From: Coix lacryma-jobi var. lacryma-jobi
Lineage: Eukaryota > Streptophyta > Magnoliopsida > Poales > Poaceae
DNA length: 64,000 bases
NCBI GenBank assembly: GCA_009763385.1
Contig: CM019828.1
Location: forward strand, 26,501,751-26,565,750
Direction: 5' to 3'
The notes beneath the pieces were generated by a model. It was not told the origin of the DNA. It saw only the letters and a list, made by a program, of their open reading frames with translations, and made no database searches. Shown piece after piece: positions 22,164-34,455 of this stretch (its first letter is position 1; each line of letters starts with the position of its first letter). Made by a program: the position numbers and the translations under genes.

Positions 22164-23264
22164 ATGCTCCCCGCCGCCCTCATGGCCTTGGCCTCCCCGC
22201 CGGGCTGCCTCCTCGCTTCCTTCCCTCTCCGCTGCCACGCTCCGACTCAGCAGTCCTCCACCGCCGCCGCCCGCGGCCTCATCCTCCGCGGCGCGCGCTC
22301 CCCGGTCGTCAAGCGTGTCCCGGACGGTGGCGGGTGGCTCCTCTGGCACCAGTCCGGCGCCCGCGTCGCGCTCTCCACCTCTATGGACGGCCTCCGCTGG
22401 AGTGCCCCCGTATCACCGGACCCATTGCTGCCCTCAGAGGACTGGTGGGCGTTCGATACCGCCTCTGTTCGCCCCTCCGACGTCCTCCTCATCTCCGGCC
22501 CCGCGGCGTCATCCCGCCGCTTACCGTCCTCCGCCGTGTACTGGCTCTACTACACGGGCTCGACCGACGGGCGGTTCGGCTCCCCGTTTCCGGACGCGGA
22601 CGTCCCCGCGCTTCCCGGTCTCGCTATCAGTCAGGACGGTCGCCATTGGGCGCGCATCGAGGGGGACCACCACACCGGCGCGCTGTTCAGCGTCGCGGAG
22701 GATGGGGAGGAATCCCGAGGGTGGGAGGCGCGCTGCATTGTCGCACCCAAGGTGGTGATGCACGCAGATGGGGACCTGCGGATGTACTACCACTCGTTCG
22801 ATGAAATGTCGCAGAAGCATGCGATCGGTCTGGCTAGATCCAGGGATGGCATCCGGTGGAAGAAGACGGGGAAGGTGCTTGAGGGGGGTCGTGCTGGATC
22901 CTTTGATGAATGCGGGGTACGACATGGACATGTGGTCCGTGACCGTGCTGCCGGGCGGTATGCCATGGTGTTTGAGGGTGTTGATGCAGATGGGAGAGTG
23001 AGCATTGGAATGGCCGTTTCGGAGGATGGGCTGAAAGACTGGAGGCGGTCCAGTGAGATGCCAGTGCTGTGCCCTTCTGACGATGATGAAGGGTGGGATG
23101 GCGCTGGGGTTGGTTCACCATGCTTGGTACAATTGGATGGGCCCTATGATTGGAGGCTGTATTACATGGGTGTTGGGAGGGATGGGGAGGTTTCCATTGG
23201 GATGGCATATTCAGAGGGTCAAGCTCTTCTGAAATTCGAGAAGTGTGATGCTATTCTCATGTAA
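22164..23264 (+). CDS. Five-bladed beta-propeller glycosyl-hydrolase-like protein (GH43/GH32/GH68 fold), single exon, 366 aa
   Basis: The fold is that of arabinanase, levansucrase and invertase. The plant single-exon members of this type are largely uncharacterised, so the substrate is unknown. Repeated blade signatures are visible: GWLLWHQSGARVALSTSMDG, VYWLYYTGST, GLAISQDGRHW, LRMYYHSFDEMSQKHAIGLA, YAMVFEGVDADGRVSIGMAV and WRLYYMGVGRDGEVSIGMAY. Acidic residues DWWAFD and WEARCIVAPKVV lie where this fold puts catalytic or ligand residues. The first 40 residues are hydrophobic/arginine-rich and could be an organelle-targeting peptide. The ATG at 22164 was chosen because the propeller follows at normal distance. 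A truncated copy of its first 70 codons lies at 14092. Coding integrity looks complete. Confidence 0.85.
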   Translation: MLPAALMALASPPGCLLASFPLRCHAPTQQSSTAAARGLILRGARSPVVKRVPDGGGWLLWHQSGARVALSTSMDGLRWSAPVSPDPLLPSEDWWAFDTASVRPSDVLLISGPAASSRRLPSSAVYWLYYTGSTDGRFGSPFPDADVPALPGLAISQDGRHWARIEGDHHTGALFSVAEDGEESRGWEARCIVAPKVVMHADGDLRMYYHSFDEMSQKHAIGLARSRDGIRWKKTGKVLEGGRAGSFDECGVRHGHVVRDRAAGRYAMVFEGVDADGRVSIGMAVSEDGLKDWRRSSEMPVLCPSDDDEGWDGAGVGSPCLVQLDGPYDWRLYYMGVGRDGEVSIGMAYSEGQALLKFEKCDAILM

Positions 23265-25613
23265 GATGTAAGGTGAGGTCTTAGCAGTTTCAGGGGATAT
23301 ACATATGGAGTTATTCTGGCCTTTCTGGGGGTGTTCAGTTGACTTGAGCCAAAACAAGATGTTAAGATTAAAAAACTTTTACCTCAGCTTATCCTTATTT
23401 GCATTAGTTTTGTACTGTTCTTATTTGCTATATCTGCATCTTTCATAAAAAGGTGGTCCTATTGAAGTCCATTAGTTGATAAATGGTGGTTGCAAAAAAA
23501 AAAGGTTCAGTAAGTTTGTTAGGGAGATTAAATGAAAACTGTATGACTATTGAATGTAAATTCTAACTCATGAAGTTTTACTACCTCCATCCCAAAAAGA
23601 ATGCAACTCTAGGTGCATTCTTTGTTAAAGTATCTAAAGTTTGACCAAATATATAGATAATATTAATGTTTATGGCAAAAAATAGGTATACTATGAAAAT
23701 GTATCTTATGACAAATCTAATGATACTTATTTGATATCATAATATAGTTAGTCAAACTCAAGATACTTTAATTTGGTGTTGTGCTAGAATTGTATTCTTT
23801 TGTGGATGGAGGGAGTACTATGATATTTAGTGCTATGATGATAATCACAGGTGGATTTAGAAATATATTACTCTGTGGGGGTGTATCTGCCACTTGTCAT
23901 AGAGTTTCTAGAATAGTAGTGCAAAAAGGCACATACTGTAGCATGTGCAGCAAACATAATTGACCAAGAGGTCCAGTATGTCTGAACATCATATAACAAA
24001 ATCAAATAAAGGATTTACATTTCTGCCTCCCTGGATTTTAATATCCTGAAAAATCACGCTTGGTAGCTACCTTTTAGTGTAGTAGGGTCCATGAAGTAAT
24101 CATAACTTAGCATGAATCAGATGCAGAGATCGGAATAGCTGTATGGCATTGTTTTCCTTATGAGTTTTTCTGTCTTTGTCACTAGATGTATAGGTCCATG
24201 GCTAGAAACGGATAATGATCTTGTCTGGTCATCTGCCCTGTCAAGATCTGGATTTTTTTATTCATAAATGCATATGTTACTGCATTTGTGTAAAAAGGAG
24301 ATGCTTATTCACAAACTATATGATTTGATTTAGCTGCATTTGTACTTCTTTACTTAAATTTGTATTTGATCTGCTGTCTGTCTTAAATTCTGTACTCTTT
24401 TATCCCTATCTATGAATTTGGTACATATGTATGAATCTGGTTTGTGTTTGACAACTTTAGCTCAAACATATTGTGTGTTTCAGCCTCTACATATGACTCT
24501 CTTATCTCTTTGAGTTACTCTTTATATGCCCTTTTATATATGTCTCCACTATATTCGTTTTTAATTCAAGCATAAATTTTGAATTAACTGGCCTCCATTC
24601 ATCTTAATCTAAAACTCCATGAATCAAGATATGTGCATGTGTTACTTTCTAACTCTCATCTCCACGCCATCGCCATGTATATATTTACATTTTATCTCTT
24701 CTTTCCCACCAAATCTAGTGTCAAATTTCATTGTCAGATTTGGCGTTCCAGATATGCTTGTGGTAGCTGAGAGAACCTGGGTTTTAGAACTGTTGATATA
24801 ATTGTGAATTTTGTATCCAATTAAGTTTATTATATGTACAAAATAGGAAGCTTTTAATAGTGTCATATGCTCATAGCTATAATATGGTAGCTATCCTTTT
24901 AGTTTATGCGATACATGTCATCCTACATAATTACTATACTAAAGCATTTCCAACACAAATTTGCCGACCGTGGCTTGGCATATATCTAGTCATGTCCTAT
25001 GAGAAGGTTCTATGCGATACATGCTCACATATAAGCCTATTTCAAATTTATAGGGTGTGAGAGAGAAATGGATTCTATATATCACCATACTATATTTCTA
25101 CTTTGTAACTTATAACACTCTCTTCAACTCACTCTCCTATGGTAGAAATGCAACATATGAGTATCTCTCTCGTATAGCCAACAATAATATACAAATACAA
25201 TTCATGTACAATCATATTAGCTTAATTAATATGTGTCTAAATTATGATTCTTAAAATGAATTCAATTCCCAGCATCCAAACGGGCCCTTAGAGTTTTTGT
25301 TGGCTATTTAGTTTGTTTGATTGTGTCTTCTATTTTGCATGGACTATTAGCTAACAATTTATCTTTCAGGCAAGTGTATTTTCTTTTAAAATAGTAGATT
25401 GCATGTTGATCATTAAAGGAACCTACTTATATGCTTCTTAGCATACTTATATGTTGGCATTATCCTGTCCTTCTATTTCAACACTGTAGGATATGTACTT
25501 CCAGATTCATGTAAATTACCACTTAAACACTTTTGATACTATGGCTAGACTACCAGTTTAGATTCGTAGTAGCTGGCAGCCGGTTTGGTCATGTTGTAAT
25601 GTGTTGCGGATGC
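23265..25613. other. 3' flank and AT-rich intergenic DNA
   Basis: Apart from the Stowaway MITE at 23579 I see no gene. Scattered TC-rich and AT-rich tracts only. Confidence 0.4.
23579..23817. mobile_element. Stowaway-like MITE, about 240 bp
   Basis: Ends TACTACCTCCATCCC and GGATGGAGGGAGTA with TA target sites. It lies about 315 bp downstream of the glycosyl-hydrolase-like gene. Confidence 0.8.
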
Positions 25614-26239
25614 CTAAGTTGCACGGATACGGATACGCGTATCGGTATCGGGCTGATACGGATACGCGGATACGTCATTTTTCCAAAAAAATCCGATACG
25701 CCGATACGTTTTATATTTTTTAATAAAATAAATAATAGTGTATATTTATATATTTTTTTAGAGGATAGTGTATAATCATATGTATATAATATAAAAAGAG
25801 AACCAGTACACTAGTGAACCTCTAGTCAGAAGAAAAGCCTATCAAAAGAGTCCAACTCATGTCGTCAATAGTCAATACTCCTTCTAACTCTTTCATACAC
25901 ATAACTAGCAGCACCTTCCTCTAAAAAAAGAACCAGCAACACCTTATCCTTATGCATATCCATTCACATATCTTTCTCAATCGCACACACCCTTCACGCA
26001 GCCGCAAACGCTTCTCTCCCTTCTGTGCTCATCGCCGTCCGACTCTAACTGCTCCTTCCCCACGGCACTAACGGTCGGCCGCTGTTCCTAGGATACGTCT
26101 TAGGATACGTATCGGATGGCATATCCGATTTTTTCTTTTTTCTTTTTTTCCAGATACTCCTCGGATACGTATCGAAGGCGTATCGGAGGTGTATCGGATA
26201 CGCGATACGTGTCTTCCTCGAAGTATCCGTGTTTCATAG
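25614..26239. mobile_element. hAT-type non-autonomous element, GATACG-rich, 626 bp
   Basis: Exact 8-bp target duplication GCGGATGC at 25606-25613 and 26240-26247. Ends CTAAGTTGCACGGATAC and (minus strand) CTATGAAACACGGATAC are inverted repeats. Both subterminal zones are packed with GATACG / CGTATC hexamers, likely transposase-binding sites. There is no transposase. A related but more decayed copy lies at about 49647-49812. Confidence 0.88.
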
Positions 26240-27272
26240 GCGGATGCTTGTTAGTATTCATGTTGTTTGGGTGAGTGTTTTGTGTGTGTTGTATGGCTTT
26301 TCAGCCTAACTCTTCTTCTCTTAATGCAATGATATGCAGCTCATGTTACTCATGTTTACTATTGCTGATTAATCTGCGTGCTTCTATAAAGTTACTCATG
26401 TTTATAAAGCAATAGGCATGTGGAGTGTCTGATTGATCATAGAAGACCTGCACTGTACTGAGTTACATGTCGTGGCTACATTAGTATGTTTTCACTTGCT
26501 TCAAAATTACAGATGATCAGTTTACAAACTTAGAAGTACAGATGGTAATTTATTTGAAACAAAGGTAAGATAAATTATCCCAATTAAAAACGCTGCTTGA
26601 AATCTGGAATGTGGAAATTCTAAACATAATGGTTCCTGAGACAAAAGGCAGTTTTGCAGAATTACGATGACTACCAAAGTTTTCTTTTCAGGGATGCAAC
26701 AAGCTGTCAAACAAAGTGTTAGTATCTTCCACTGGCAGAAGAGGTTGATCTGTTTTGAAAGGCCATGTGCAGAGGGAAGAACCTGTACTATGGTCTCAAT
26801 AATGCAATGTTGCATAGTTATTTCATTGGGTCATGGTTGTCCTTTCTTCCTTCGTTGAGAGGTCAGTCTTTTGTCTTTTGCCTTCCTGTTCAGTTGGTGA
26901 ATCCACATGTTTTGAATTTTACACGACCCCATAACAAATCAACAGAGTCAATACTCAATATATCACAATGTTTCTGCCCAGTCTCTCGCGAAACAGTTCC
27001 AATATCTTTTTTTGTACCCCCATAACCGAGGTACTTCTATGTCATATAATTGTTTGGTCACTAGTTTTCTGGTTTCACCTCGAATAATGTTTACCTTTAT
27101 CTGTGCGTCTGGTAACTGTTCATCTTTTGGTACTGGTTTGTAGTAACTAAAGGTCATAATCTTTTTAAATTTTCTCGACAGTCTAGTGGACACTGTCTAC
27201 ATTTTTGTTGGCATTGTAAATGGAGCATAACTTTTGTATCTGCTGTTGAGTCACTTTATAATTTTTTTTATG
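26240..27272. other. Intergenic stretch, no gene recognised
   Basis: Open frames here are short and lack domains. No repeat ends were identified. Confidence 0.3.
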
Positions 27273-27904
27273 GAAAATTGCAAAACCACCCCACGTGTCA
27301 CTTTGGTTTTGAGATTCCACCCCACAACATTTTTGTTGCTAAAAACCACCCCACTGTATATGCACTGAGCTGATTTCACCCATTTTTGCCATCCTAGAGC
27401 AACTGGTGTATTCGTTATTAAAGTTAGATACTCTAAAAGAACTCATGCCCTAATGGGCTTATTTTGATTCTTCTTAGATTCCTTTTTTTCTTCTTAATAT
27501 AATGATACACAACTCTCCTGTGTGTTCGAGCAAAAAAAGAACCCAACGTTTTTTAGTGCTTGCAGCAACAATCACTGATGAAAAGCTTAAACATGCTCCC
27601 GTGTCCCATGTATTTGAGAAAACACTTAAACATGGTCACACTGGTTTTTGCTATGTACAATATTTCTTTACCGCCACATGATTAAAAAACATACAAGCAT
27701 CAGAACAAGTATTGCTCGTCTAGCATGGCCTGCGCCCTGCAGTGGCTTCAGACTTGAGAGAATGAGCAGAATTGGTGGAGCACATGCTCAGTGGGGTGGT
27801 TTTTGCAATACAGCCAACTAAGGGGTGGGCATTTGCTACAAAAACACCTTATGGGTTGGAATATCAAAATCTAAGTGACATATGGGGTGGGTTTTGCAAT
27901 TTTC
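27273..27904. mobile_element. Long-inverted-repeat (MULE-like) non-autonomous element, about 630 bp
   Basis: Left end GAAAATTGCAAAACCACCCC and right end GGGGTGGGTTTTGCAATTTTC pair. The similarity continues inward over roughly 100 bp with CACCCC / GGGGTGG modules (GTGTCACTT against AAGTGACAT). The flanking 9-mers are T-rich and only partly alike, so the Mutator assignment rests on the long inverted repeats. No coding capacity. Confidence 0.6.
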
Positions 27905-28328
27905 TTTTCTTTACACATCTAAATTTCGCTTTTGAATTAATATGATATTCTTACTTGATCGTAATAGTGCTGCTTAATCATTCTGGGTTGGATTCCAAAG
28001 AGAGGGAGACAAGACAACTTGGGCGTTGAACTAACAACTGTAAAGTCCTTGGATCATTAATGTAGTGTCCCTGCTGTGGTCCTGGTGGCTTAACATACAG
28101 TTATTTCTAGCCTAGGCCAACAGAAAAGAAACTGACAGAACAAAAAATTTACCACATCCACACAACAGCTAATTATTTCACTTTCAGATGCATGGACAAA
28201 AAAATACATACTGTTGTAGCAGTTGTAGCATTTATTTGTAGTGCTCGTTCTGTTTCTCTTCTGACTTAAGATGATCCAATAGATTTTGCTCAGAAGTCCT
28301 TGAAAAAAAATCTGGACGGGACTGTATT

Positions 28329-30049
28329 CTAGACCAATGGAGGCGACTGGGGTGTCAGCTCTGAGTTTACCATGTCAAGGACACCATTCCAATAATTCTT
28401 GTCCTCCTCATCTGATGCTTGATTGCTGTGCTCAGTTTGGCCATTGTTGGACTCACCCCAGCATTCCGATGCGTCATGCTCATTGGATACATCAAGCAGC
28501 ATGCCAGTGAAGCCAACTCCAACCCCAGCCATCCTTGAGAACCACGGCTCCTCACAGCCAATGAAGTCATCTTCCCTCTCCGTGCTGTCCAGTTCCAGCA
28601 CTTGGTGCTTGCTGAAGATCTGCCAATCGTTTTCTTCACCCTCCAACTCATCACTCCTCTGACGCCACATCACAGAGTTGCTTTCTGATACCTCTAGTCT
28701 GTTGGTCCTGGGGGTTGGCAGCATGCCACTATTGCTCCCTGTAAACGTCAGTGTTGAGGTAGGTGACTCCAGGTCTATCTTTGCACCCTGCCATGCATGC
28801 AGCACGTCAAGGCATGGAGAAGCAGCAGAGGCAGGCACATTCGTTGGCTGTGCATGGAGTGCAGTTGGTGTTGGCGGTGCTGTTCGTATCTTCGATTCTC
28901 GAGCCAGCCGTGCCTCAGCCTCGAGGCGGGCACTCTCCCATTGTGCCATGTGGCTGAGGCTTGCCGCGGCCTTGGCTGATTTGTCGTCTGTGGTGCCAGG
29001 GAGAGTGCCACTGATAGATTTGTGGGTGACAGGATCGATCCCCATCTTGGCCAGCCTTTTCTTGAGGTGTGTGTTCCAGTAGTTCTTGATCTCATTGTCC
29101 GTGCGATTTGGTAGATGTGTTGCAATGGCCGACCACCTGAACAGTGCCATGAAACAAAACTTTCATTAGAGCATAAGCCGGTTTTAATCCGTACAAATCA
29201 GCTGTAGAATAGTGTTTTCTTCTCACAACAAATCAGCCTTTTCAGCTTATCAGCCGGCTTATAAGTCCTGCCGAATAGAGCCAACATCTTGTTTTCATCT
29301 GCTATGTATGCTGAAATTCTATGTTCTGAGGGAAGGGGAGATGAGATGGCAAATTAAAAAGTACAAATGCCATGCCATAACTTGGTACATGCAGCAGGAT
29401 AGATTGATGCACTTAGACACCTGCATACAGAAAATGCACTAGAAAATCCTTTCTAATTCAGTATAAGTATACTGACAATCCTTTCTTCTCTTTGCTTTCA
29501 GATGTGACAGAGGCTCACGTATATGCTTTGTAAATTGTCCCTAAATGGCAGGCAGCAGTATGACAGGAACAGACGGTGCACTTTGTCTTAGCAGAAAGAG
29601 GCCAGATAAGATACATCATACATAAGCCAAACGATCACTTCTGCTCTGAGCACTTCAGAGGATATCACTACTGTAATGATCTGGAGTTGACTAAGTTCAT
29701 TGGTACTCACCTATTGCCTAAAAGAGCATGAAGCTGGATGATGGTCTGCTCTTCTTGCAAGCTGAATTTGCCCCTCTTGATGTCCGGCCTTAGGTAGTTT
29801 GTCCACCTCAATCTGCAGCTCTTCCCACACCTCTGCAAGCCTGCAGGATGTTGGTCGAGATCTCACAAACTTTGTTCATTTGGAAGATGGTAGAATTCAG
29901 GTTTGTCCATACTCACCTGCCTTCGCAGGCAATGCTCGCCAACTCCCATGTCCATGCTCCTCAATGAAGGCAAGCAGCTTCTGATCCTCCTCCGGCGTCC
30001 ATGGACCTTTCTTCAGTCCAATCTTCTCACAGCATGGTGATCGCCCCAT
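28329..30049 (-). CDS. R2R3-MYB transcription factor, MIXTA/subgroup 9 type, 3 exons, 356 aa
   Basis: Nuclear DNA-binding regulator. Subgroup 9 members (MIXTA, AtMYB16, AtMYB106) control epidermal cell shape and cuticle formation. Exons are 29917-30049, 29711-29840 and 28329-29136, with phases 1 and 2, the usual R2R3-MYB intron positions. The start MGRSPCCEKIGLKKGPWTPE opens R2; R3 contains RWSAIATHLPNRTDNEIKNY. The N-terminal domain ends in KKRLAKMGIDPVTHK. A subgroup 9 signature, HMAQWESARLEAEARLARES, lies downstream at about 28965-28905. The acidic C-terminus is probably the activation region. The reading frame looks intact. The clade is inferred from motifs, not from a tree. Confidence 0.94.
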
Positions 30050-33000
30050 TAAAGTAGTGTGGTGTGTTATTTTTCTTAAGTTGAGCTGACAGCTGAGTCC
30101 AGAGGGGCTGAAGGATAAATAGAGCAGGATGAGAAGACGACAAGCCACACTGCCACTGCTATAAATCGTTGCATGATAGGAGGTATGACACTGAATTTTC
30201 CATGCCTTATCGTGACATAAATGCCCTTGTGTTGGGTTGCTTCAGTTTTGTTTACGAGGTACAAGTAGTCGTACATTTCCTTATTGATCTACTGAGCGTA
30301 AAAATACAGTAACAAACAAATGTCTTCATTTGAGGGTCAGTTTAACACTGAGGTCCAGTTTGCTAGGGCCCATGAATTTAAAACTGCAATAACTACATGG
30401 TGATTGGGTCCCACAGGTGACACCAAGTCCAGGTTGGTGTTGGGGTAAGGCATAGAAATGATTCATTTTCTTGAGGTGAGATGGGTCAAGGCTATGGTCT
30501 GTAGCTTGATTGAGGCACCGCACCATATTGAAGTCATTTGGACTTAGGCTTGAATGTTTCCAGTAGATATAGTGGCATTTGTGCTTTCAAGGTCAGTTAT
30601 TTAGTCAAGTGGAGAGGTAATATACAGCAACTCTCCTGCTATGCTTCGATTCGAGTCTGGTGCGACCGATAGGATGATTAATCTGTACGGTTTAATGCCT
30701 AAAAATGATTCTGACTGAGGATTTCATCATGACAAGTCTGTCACGTACTCATGTACAGTTTTGGTGAGCAGCTATAATTGGGGTCGAAGTATTTTTAGCT
30801 ATATAATCATTTCGGTGTTGTGCAAGTCGTTTCATTCATCCCATTTTGTGGCATATGATTGCTATCTTGTCTTGGGTTAAGGCTGAGCTTGGACGAAATG
30901 ACTCAACCTAGAGTGGGGAACAAACTTCAGAACTGTGGATGTCTGCTAGGGTACCGAAGTCATTGCTTCTGTGGATGCAGGACTGCAGGAGGCGTCAGAT
31001 CATTGCAGTGTCACTTTTCAGAATAAAGAAAAGGAAGAGAAATGTATTATGATTGCAGCCTTTCCCGGAGAACTGTGCTAATGATACTGTTTGCAGGTAC
31101 TGTTCAACAGAGCAGTAAAAAAGGTGCGTTTTCAAAGTTCTAAACACCCGCAGCTACAGAGTTCAGAAATTGATTGTGCTACAATAATTAACACAACATG
31201 ATTTGGAATTACATTTTCCTAGCCAATGTTGAAACAAACAGTATTTGGTGGTGTTAATATTAGGTCAAATTAGCTTATGTTGATATTATAGGGCTGGAAG
31301 TGAGATAGATTAATGCTTTGGGGCTAATGTAACTGTTTTAGCTTGTCATCACTTTCTGATATCCTTGTGTGCTAAGGCAAAGGTTCTAACAGCATATTTA
31401 ACCTTCACTCGGATCTTACTGCAGAAAGCATACGAACCCTTGTATTATGACCATGCAAACTCAGCTGTCAAAAGTGGAAAATGTGGAAGGCTATGCAAGA
31501 CGCAAACTAACTGGCAGATATCTCAAAAGTCAAACTCAGAGCAGTGGCTGATAATATATCCTGAACCCTTGTATTATGACCATGCACAGCTTCTCAATGG
31601 CACAAAAATGGATTGCCTCCTCTAATTACCTTTGCTTGATGTACCTCTTGTGCAACTCAGACAACACATTAAAGTCACTCATATAACTCTAGGCCTATAT
31701 TGGAAGTGGACCAAACTACACAAGCTGTTTAGCATCCCCACTGATGAACTGAAAATTATCCTATGGCTTCAGGCTCACTCCATTAACAGCGCCAGCAAAT
31801 ATGTTTGAGCTGTCTATGGATTGGAGCATGATGGTAGGTGAGAATATGTGTGTTACTCCCATAGTTGGATGAACAACCATAGGTAATGGAAATTTGTGAT
31901 TTGTCCATAGCGAGCTCCTGAAAATAGTCAAAGTACTTTCTCGATGATCGATTGATTCACTAAATAGTAGATGTATTGTTGACTCCTTTATGATTGATCA
32001 TGCAAAAAAGCCTGCATTTTCAAGTTGCCTTTCCTAATTGCTCACTAGAGTTGATTCTTTTTTTGTGCTACTAGACCCTTGTACCTTTCACCGATCTAAG
32101 TTCTCGTGTAGGTATATGATTCTTTACTCCTTAGGTATGTATTGTAACCTGTCTTGAGTCTTCTCTACGAATTTGAGGCAACAAAGTTAGTCAGATAACT
32201 GTGTGCGTTTCCAGTAAAAAAAATTAGCCCTGTCACATAGGATTTTGCGGTCCTAATTTAATCTATTAAAAATAGAGTAATTAAAAACTAATTTGCCAGC
32301 TGAAGGTTAATTCGTGAGACGAATATATTAAACTTAGTTCGTGATTTGATAATATGGTGCTACAATAAACATTTGCTAATGACAGATTAATTTACCTTAA
32401 AAGATTTGTCTTGTTAATTAGTATATGGTAGTGTAATTAGTTTATTTTTAATAGACTAAATTAGTATCGGAACATCTGATGTGATAGGCTAAATTTTTTT
32501 GCCAGAAAAACCTGGACATGCAAGTTATGTCAATTTAAACACTGTACTGTTGTCAGGCACAATCAATCTGACCTAACTGGAATGTTGAATCCTGGCATTT
32601 GGTCCAATAACCTTAAGGCGTGACTCTCCAAGCAACGTCGACATGAAGATAGTCCTCATCATTTTCCTAAATTATTCCTACACACTGTCAGCAACAGGAG
32701 ATAAAGCACATGCACATCTAATGACTATGCTAAATCATCCAGCCCTGTTCGAGGGAGTTTCTCTGTTTTAGTATAAATTGCAACTTTTGAAGCTTTTGTC
32801 AGCTTGACTTGAAGAGGCTATCCTGTTTGGGGGGAGGTTCTAGCTTTTCGAGCTTTCTCCAATGCTATGTCTTTGCTTTGTTTCTTCGTGATGTAGCGTT
32901 CGAATGCTAGATTGTCTTTTTTTTTTGTTTGACAACCAAAGAAGTATGACACGAGGAAGATATCAATATCAATGGGTCTGATCGATCGGCTGTCCTTTTT

Positions 33001-34455
33001 CTACAACCATATCTTGCCATGACACAATTGAACAAGTTTGAGGACCTAAACGGTCAATTTACGAATTTAGTGTCCGCACAATGGTACAAGTTTAAGGACC
33101 GATGGTGGATTTTACTTTTTTTTTTATTATATGCTTTGGACTAGTTATGTAATAGCACAACGCTACTTTTCAATTGTACTCCTTTATACTAAAACATAGG
33201 ATAGTATTTATGCCATTCTTTTTTTTTTCTAGGATATTCAATAGGAATCAAGCGAACCAAATCTATTTCAGTCATTTTTGGCACCTTGATTTCGTCAGGT
33301 TATGCTTCTTAGGTTTATAACAAGTGTGCCACTTGATTCATTTAGGGTCAAGACATAAAAAAGTTGCTAACCTAGTGTTTCTTTGTTGTTGCATGTAGCC
33401 ACTTGCATATATACCACACTAAAATTAACTAGTAGCAAGGGTGGCATGTCCAAACTGACCCCCGGGTCATAAGGACAATCTTAATAAGAGTTTCATACGC
33501 AATAAATACATTGACACGATGTTGTATTAATGAAGAGAGAGATAATGCGAGTTTTATGAAAGAAGAGATAATTTTATAAGGATGAAACTCTTCTGTACTA
33601 TTTCTAAAACCTAAATGTAATGAAAACTGTGTCATGCATGAAACCCCATTAAAACGGGACTTAGTAAAAGTTGACATGCCCGACCCAATCATTTAATGGA
33701 AACATTAATACTGCTTTAACAACATAAGTGCTGTCCTTTTTAACTTCAGTTTAGGAGCAACTAGGCATCAATCATTGAAGATGTTAACTACTCATGGTCG
33801 TTGAGATCCATACGCTGCTTGCACGATACACTAGCTAGCTTGTAGCGCGAACGAATGGAATGAGTCACGGAATGCCATATCAGCATGCATGTGACGTGGA
33901 TCGGATCACTTCTCCATGACTCCATGGTTCATGGATCCTGATTGAATCCAGTTTTTATTCTTTTATAACTTGCTTGACTTTTCCCCCTCTTGTCGAAGTG
34001 CTTCAAACTCAGAAGTGGCAAAGGCCAATCACTGACAATTACTCCTCATGTCCTTTGATTACATCAACTTCTAGGAGGTTTAGAGAGAATATGAAGGGAG
34101 TAATTACATACTATGGACTAAACAGACTTGCCTACCACTGATTGTACCACCAGTATTTGCAATATATGAACTCAAGGGGTGCTGAAGTCCACGTATATAT
34201 GTACGTACAACGTTACAAGCACTATTTCTAGCATGCATAAGCTACTGTATTTGTACTAACCCTAGTGTTGCTTAATTACACGCATCACTCTTGCTAGCTC
34301 AGGAGCCAGCTCTAGTAGACTGTAAACATACATACCGCAAGCAAGTGCTTTGCAGTTTTGTTGGATCGGAATACTATTTCTATTGAGTATATACACACAC
34401 GCACACATACTGTATGCAGGTGAGGTCGCAAACATCCAAGGAATGTGTATGCTTT
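30050..34455. other. MYB upstream region and long intergenic DNA
   Basis: No gene recognised. A 24-bp sequence beginning GAACCCTTGTATTATGACCA is repeated at about 31435 and 31562. A MITE-like block with CGTGAGACGAATATATTAAA lies at about 32235-32500. At 33465-33670 a short element has mirrored ends containing GAGTTTCAT and ATGAAACCCC. The rest is AT-rich single-copy-looking DNA. Confidence 0.4.
32235..32500. mobile_element. Degenerate grass MITE
   Basis: Contains the inverted blocks TAATTCGTGAGACGAAT and AAAGATTTGTCTTGTTAAT plus flanking TCTATTAAAAATAGA / TTTTTAATAGACTAAA arms. This is the same family core as at 10154 and 10880. Exact ends were not resolved. Confidence 0.5.
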
